Origin: Ilumatobacteraceae bacterium
GTDB taxonomy: Bacteria; Actinomycetota; Acidimicrobiia; Acidimicrobiales; Ilumatobacteraceae
Length of the DNA: 14,206 bases
Direction of reading: 5' to 3'
Assembly (NCBI GenBank): GCA_021741795.1
Contig: JAIOXC010000025.1
Span: forward strand, 1-14,206
This document shows positions 13,739-14,206 of this stretch, piece after piece. A program made the translations under genes and the position numbers. The notes beneath the pieces were generated by a model. The model did not search any database. It was not told the origin of the DNA and saw only the letters and a list, made by a program, of their open reading frames with translations. Each line of letters starts with the position of its first letter. Within the stretch, counting starts at the first letter, position 1.

Positions 13739-14206
13739 CTATTTGGTGAGGCGCTCCAGATTTGCAAAACCAATGAGATGCGCAATGGAAACCCCGAGTG
13801 CTTCTCGCACATGCCGCGAAACTGCGCTCGCCCCCCGCAACGGTGAAGTGCGGGTGGGAGAAACATATGCGACAAGCCCAAGGTCTTGGGCAATCAAACG
13901 TGATCGCAACGAGTGATACGGATCAGTGACAATGAGAACACTGTGTAGCCCGCGAGCTTTCATGATGTCGCGCACTCCGATGAGCGACTCACGCGTTGTC
14001 GAGCCAGTATTTTCTTGCAAAATCTCGACCGCTTGATATTCAATTCCTAACCCATTTATTAAATAGGTTGCCGATGCCTCGGCCTCGGTAAATCTGTCGC
14101 CCGGCTGATTGCCTCCGGTCGTGATCACGAGTGGCGCGGCACCTTCCTGCAACAGCGTCAATGCATGGTCGAGACGTGCTTGCAATTGTGGCGATGGTCT
14201 GCCGTC
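13739..14206 (-). CDS. YdcF/SanA-like DUF218-domain protein, N-terminus beyond window
   Basis: The minus-strand frame is open from the right edge to a TAG at 13739, giving 155 residues. The first visible residues, DGRPSPQLQARLDHALTLL, fit the start of the DUF218 domain but not a protein start, so the gene is cut at its 5' end. Further marks are PLVITTGGNQPGDRFTEAEAS, ENTGSTTRESL, VLIVTDPYHSLRSRLIAQDLGL and SPTRTSP. These match the YdcF/SanA/ElyC family, often membrane-anchored proteins linked to envelope functions; biochemical activity is not firmly known. An N-terminal membrane segment, common in the family, would lie outside the window. It is followed 44 bp later by tRNA-Gln on the same strand. 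Confidence 0.85.
   Translation of the reverse strand, partial: DGRPSPQLQARLDHALTLLQEGAAPLVITTGGNQPGDRFTEAEASATYLINGLGIEYQAVEILQENTGSTTRESLIGVRDIMKARGLHSVLIVTDPYHSLRSRLIAQDLGLVAYVSPTRTSPLRGASAVSRHVREALGVSIAHLIGFANLERLTK

Noticed and set aside
14183..14185. TTG as start of the DUF218 gene
   Set aside because: The upstream in-frame residues DGRPSPQ already match the conserved domain start, so the true start is beyond the window.

Overview
The window (about 14.2 kb, mid G+C) is a dense, ordinary-looking chromosome segment of an actinobacterium, most likely of the Acidimicrobiia type. That placement is an inference. It rests on an actinobacterial-style (2S)-methylsuccinyl-CoA dehydrogenase, a CitE-like CoA-ester lyase, an F420-type LLM oxidoreductase, an eIF2B-like hypothetical protein, and start regions that mostly lack Shine-Dalgarno sequences. 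Many starts instead carry a TANNNT -10 box 6-7 nt before the start codon, as expected for leaderless transcripts. No mobile element, CRISPR array, phage gene or long intergenic gap is visible; the longest gene-free stretch is 69 bp.

Left part (1-4309): the start of a flippase-like membrane protein runs off the left edge on the minus strand, divergent from mcd (+). Convergent to mcd is a minus-strand operon read from 4309 down to 1835: an eIF2B-like protein of unknown role, a malyl-CoA/beta-methylmalyl-CoA lyase (mcl), and a HAD-family protein whose GTG start overlaps the mcl stop. Mcd makes mesaconyl-CoA, and Mcl cleaves the hydrated product (beta-methylmalyl-CoA) to glyoxylate and propionyl-CoA. 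Together they point to the ethylmalonyl-CoA pathway of acetyl-CoA assimilation; ccr, the mutases and the hydratase are not in this window.

Middle (4310-6485): a 38-bp intergenic region holds two back-to-back leaderless-type promoters. The rightward one drives a thioredoxin-fold protein without the CxxC motif, coupled by an ATGA overlap to a class I (4Fe-4S) fumarase. The fumarase stop abuts the stop of the next, convergent gene with no base between them.

Right (6486-11999, minus strand): a tightly packed array in transcription order of an MFS exporter, a soluble molybdopterin oxidoreductase (ATGA overlap), mscL, an SGNH-hydrolase lipoprotein, and an LLM-class F420-type oxidoreductase. Some internal genes appear to have their own -10 boxes built into the stop codons of the preceding gene. 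An amidase-signature enzyme is transcribed divergently from the MFS gene across 23 bp.

Right edge (13475-14206): minus-strand tRNA-Glu(CTC) and tRNA-Gln(CTG), then a YdcF/DUF218-family protein whose N-terminus lies beyond the window. I found no clearly novel multi-gene system. The most interesting items are the split mcd/mcl pairing with unexplained partner genes, the CxxC-less thioredoxin-like protein coupled to fumarase, the MFS-molybdoenzyme pair, and the uniform leaderless promoter pattern.
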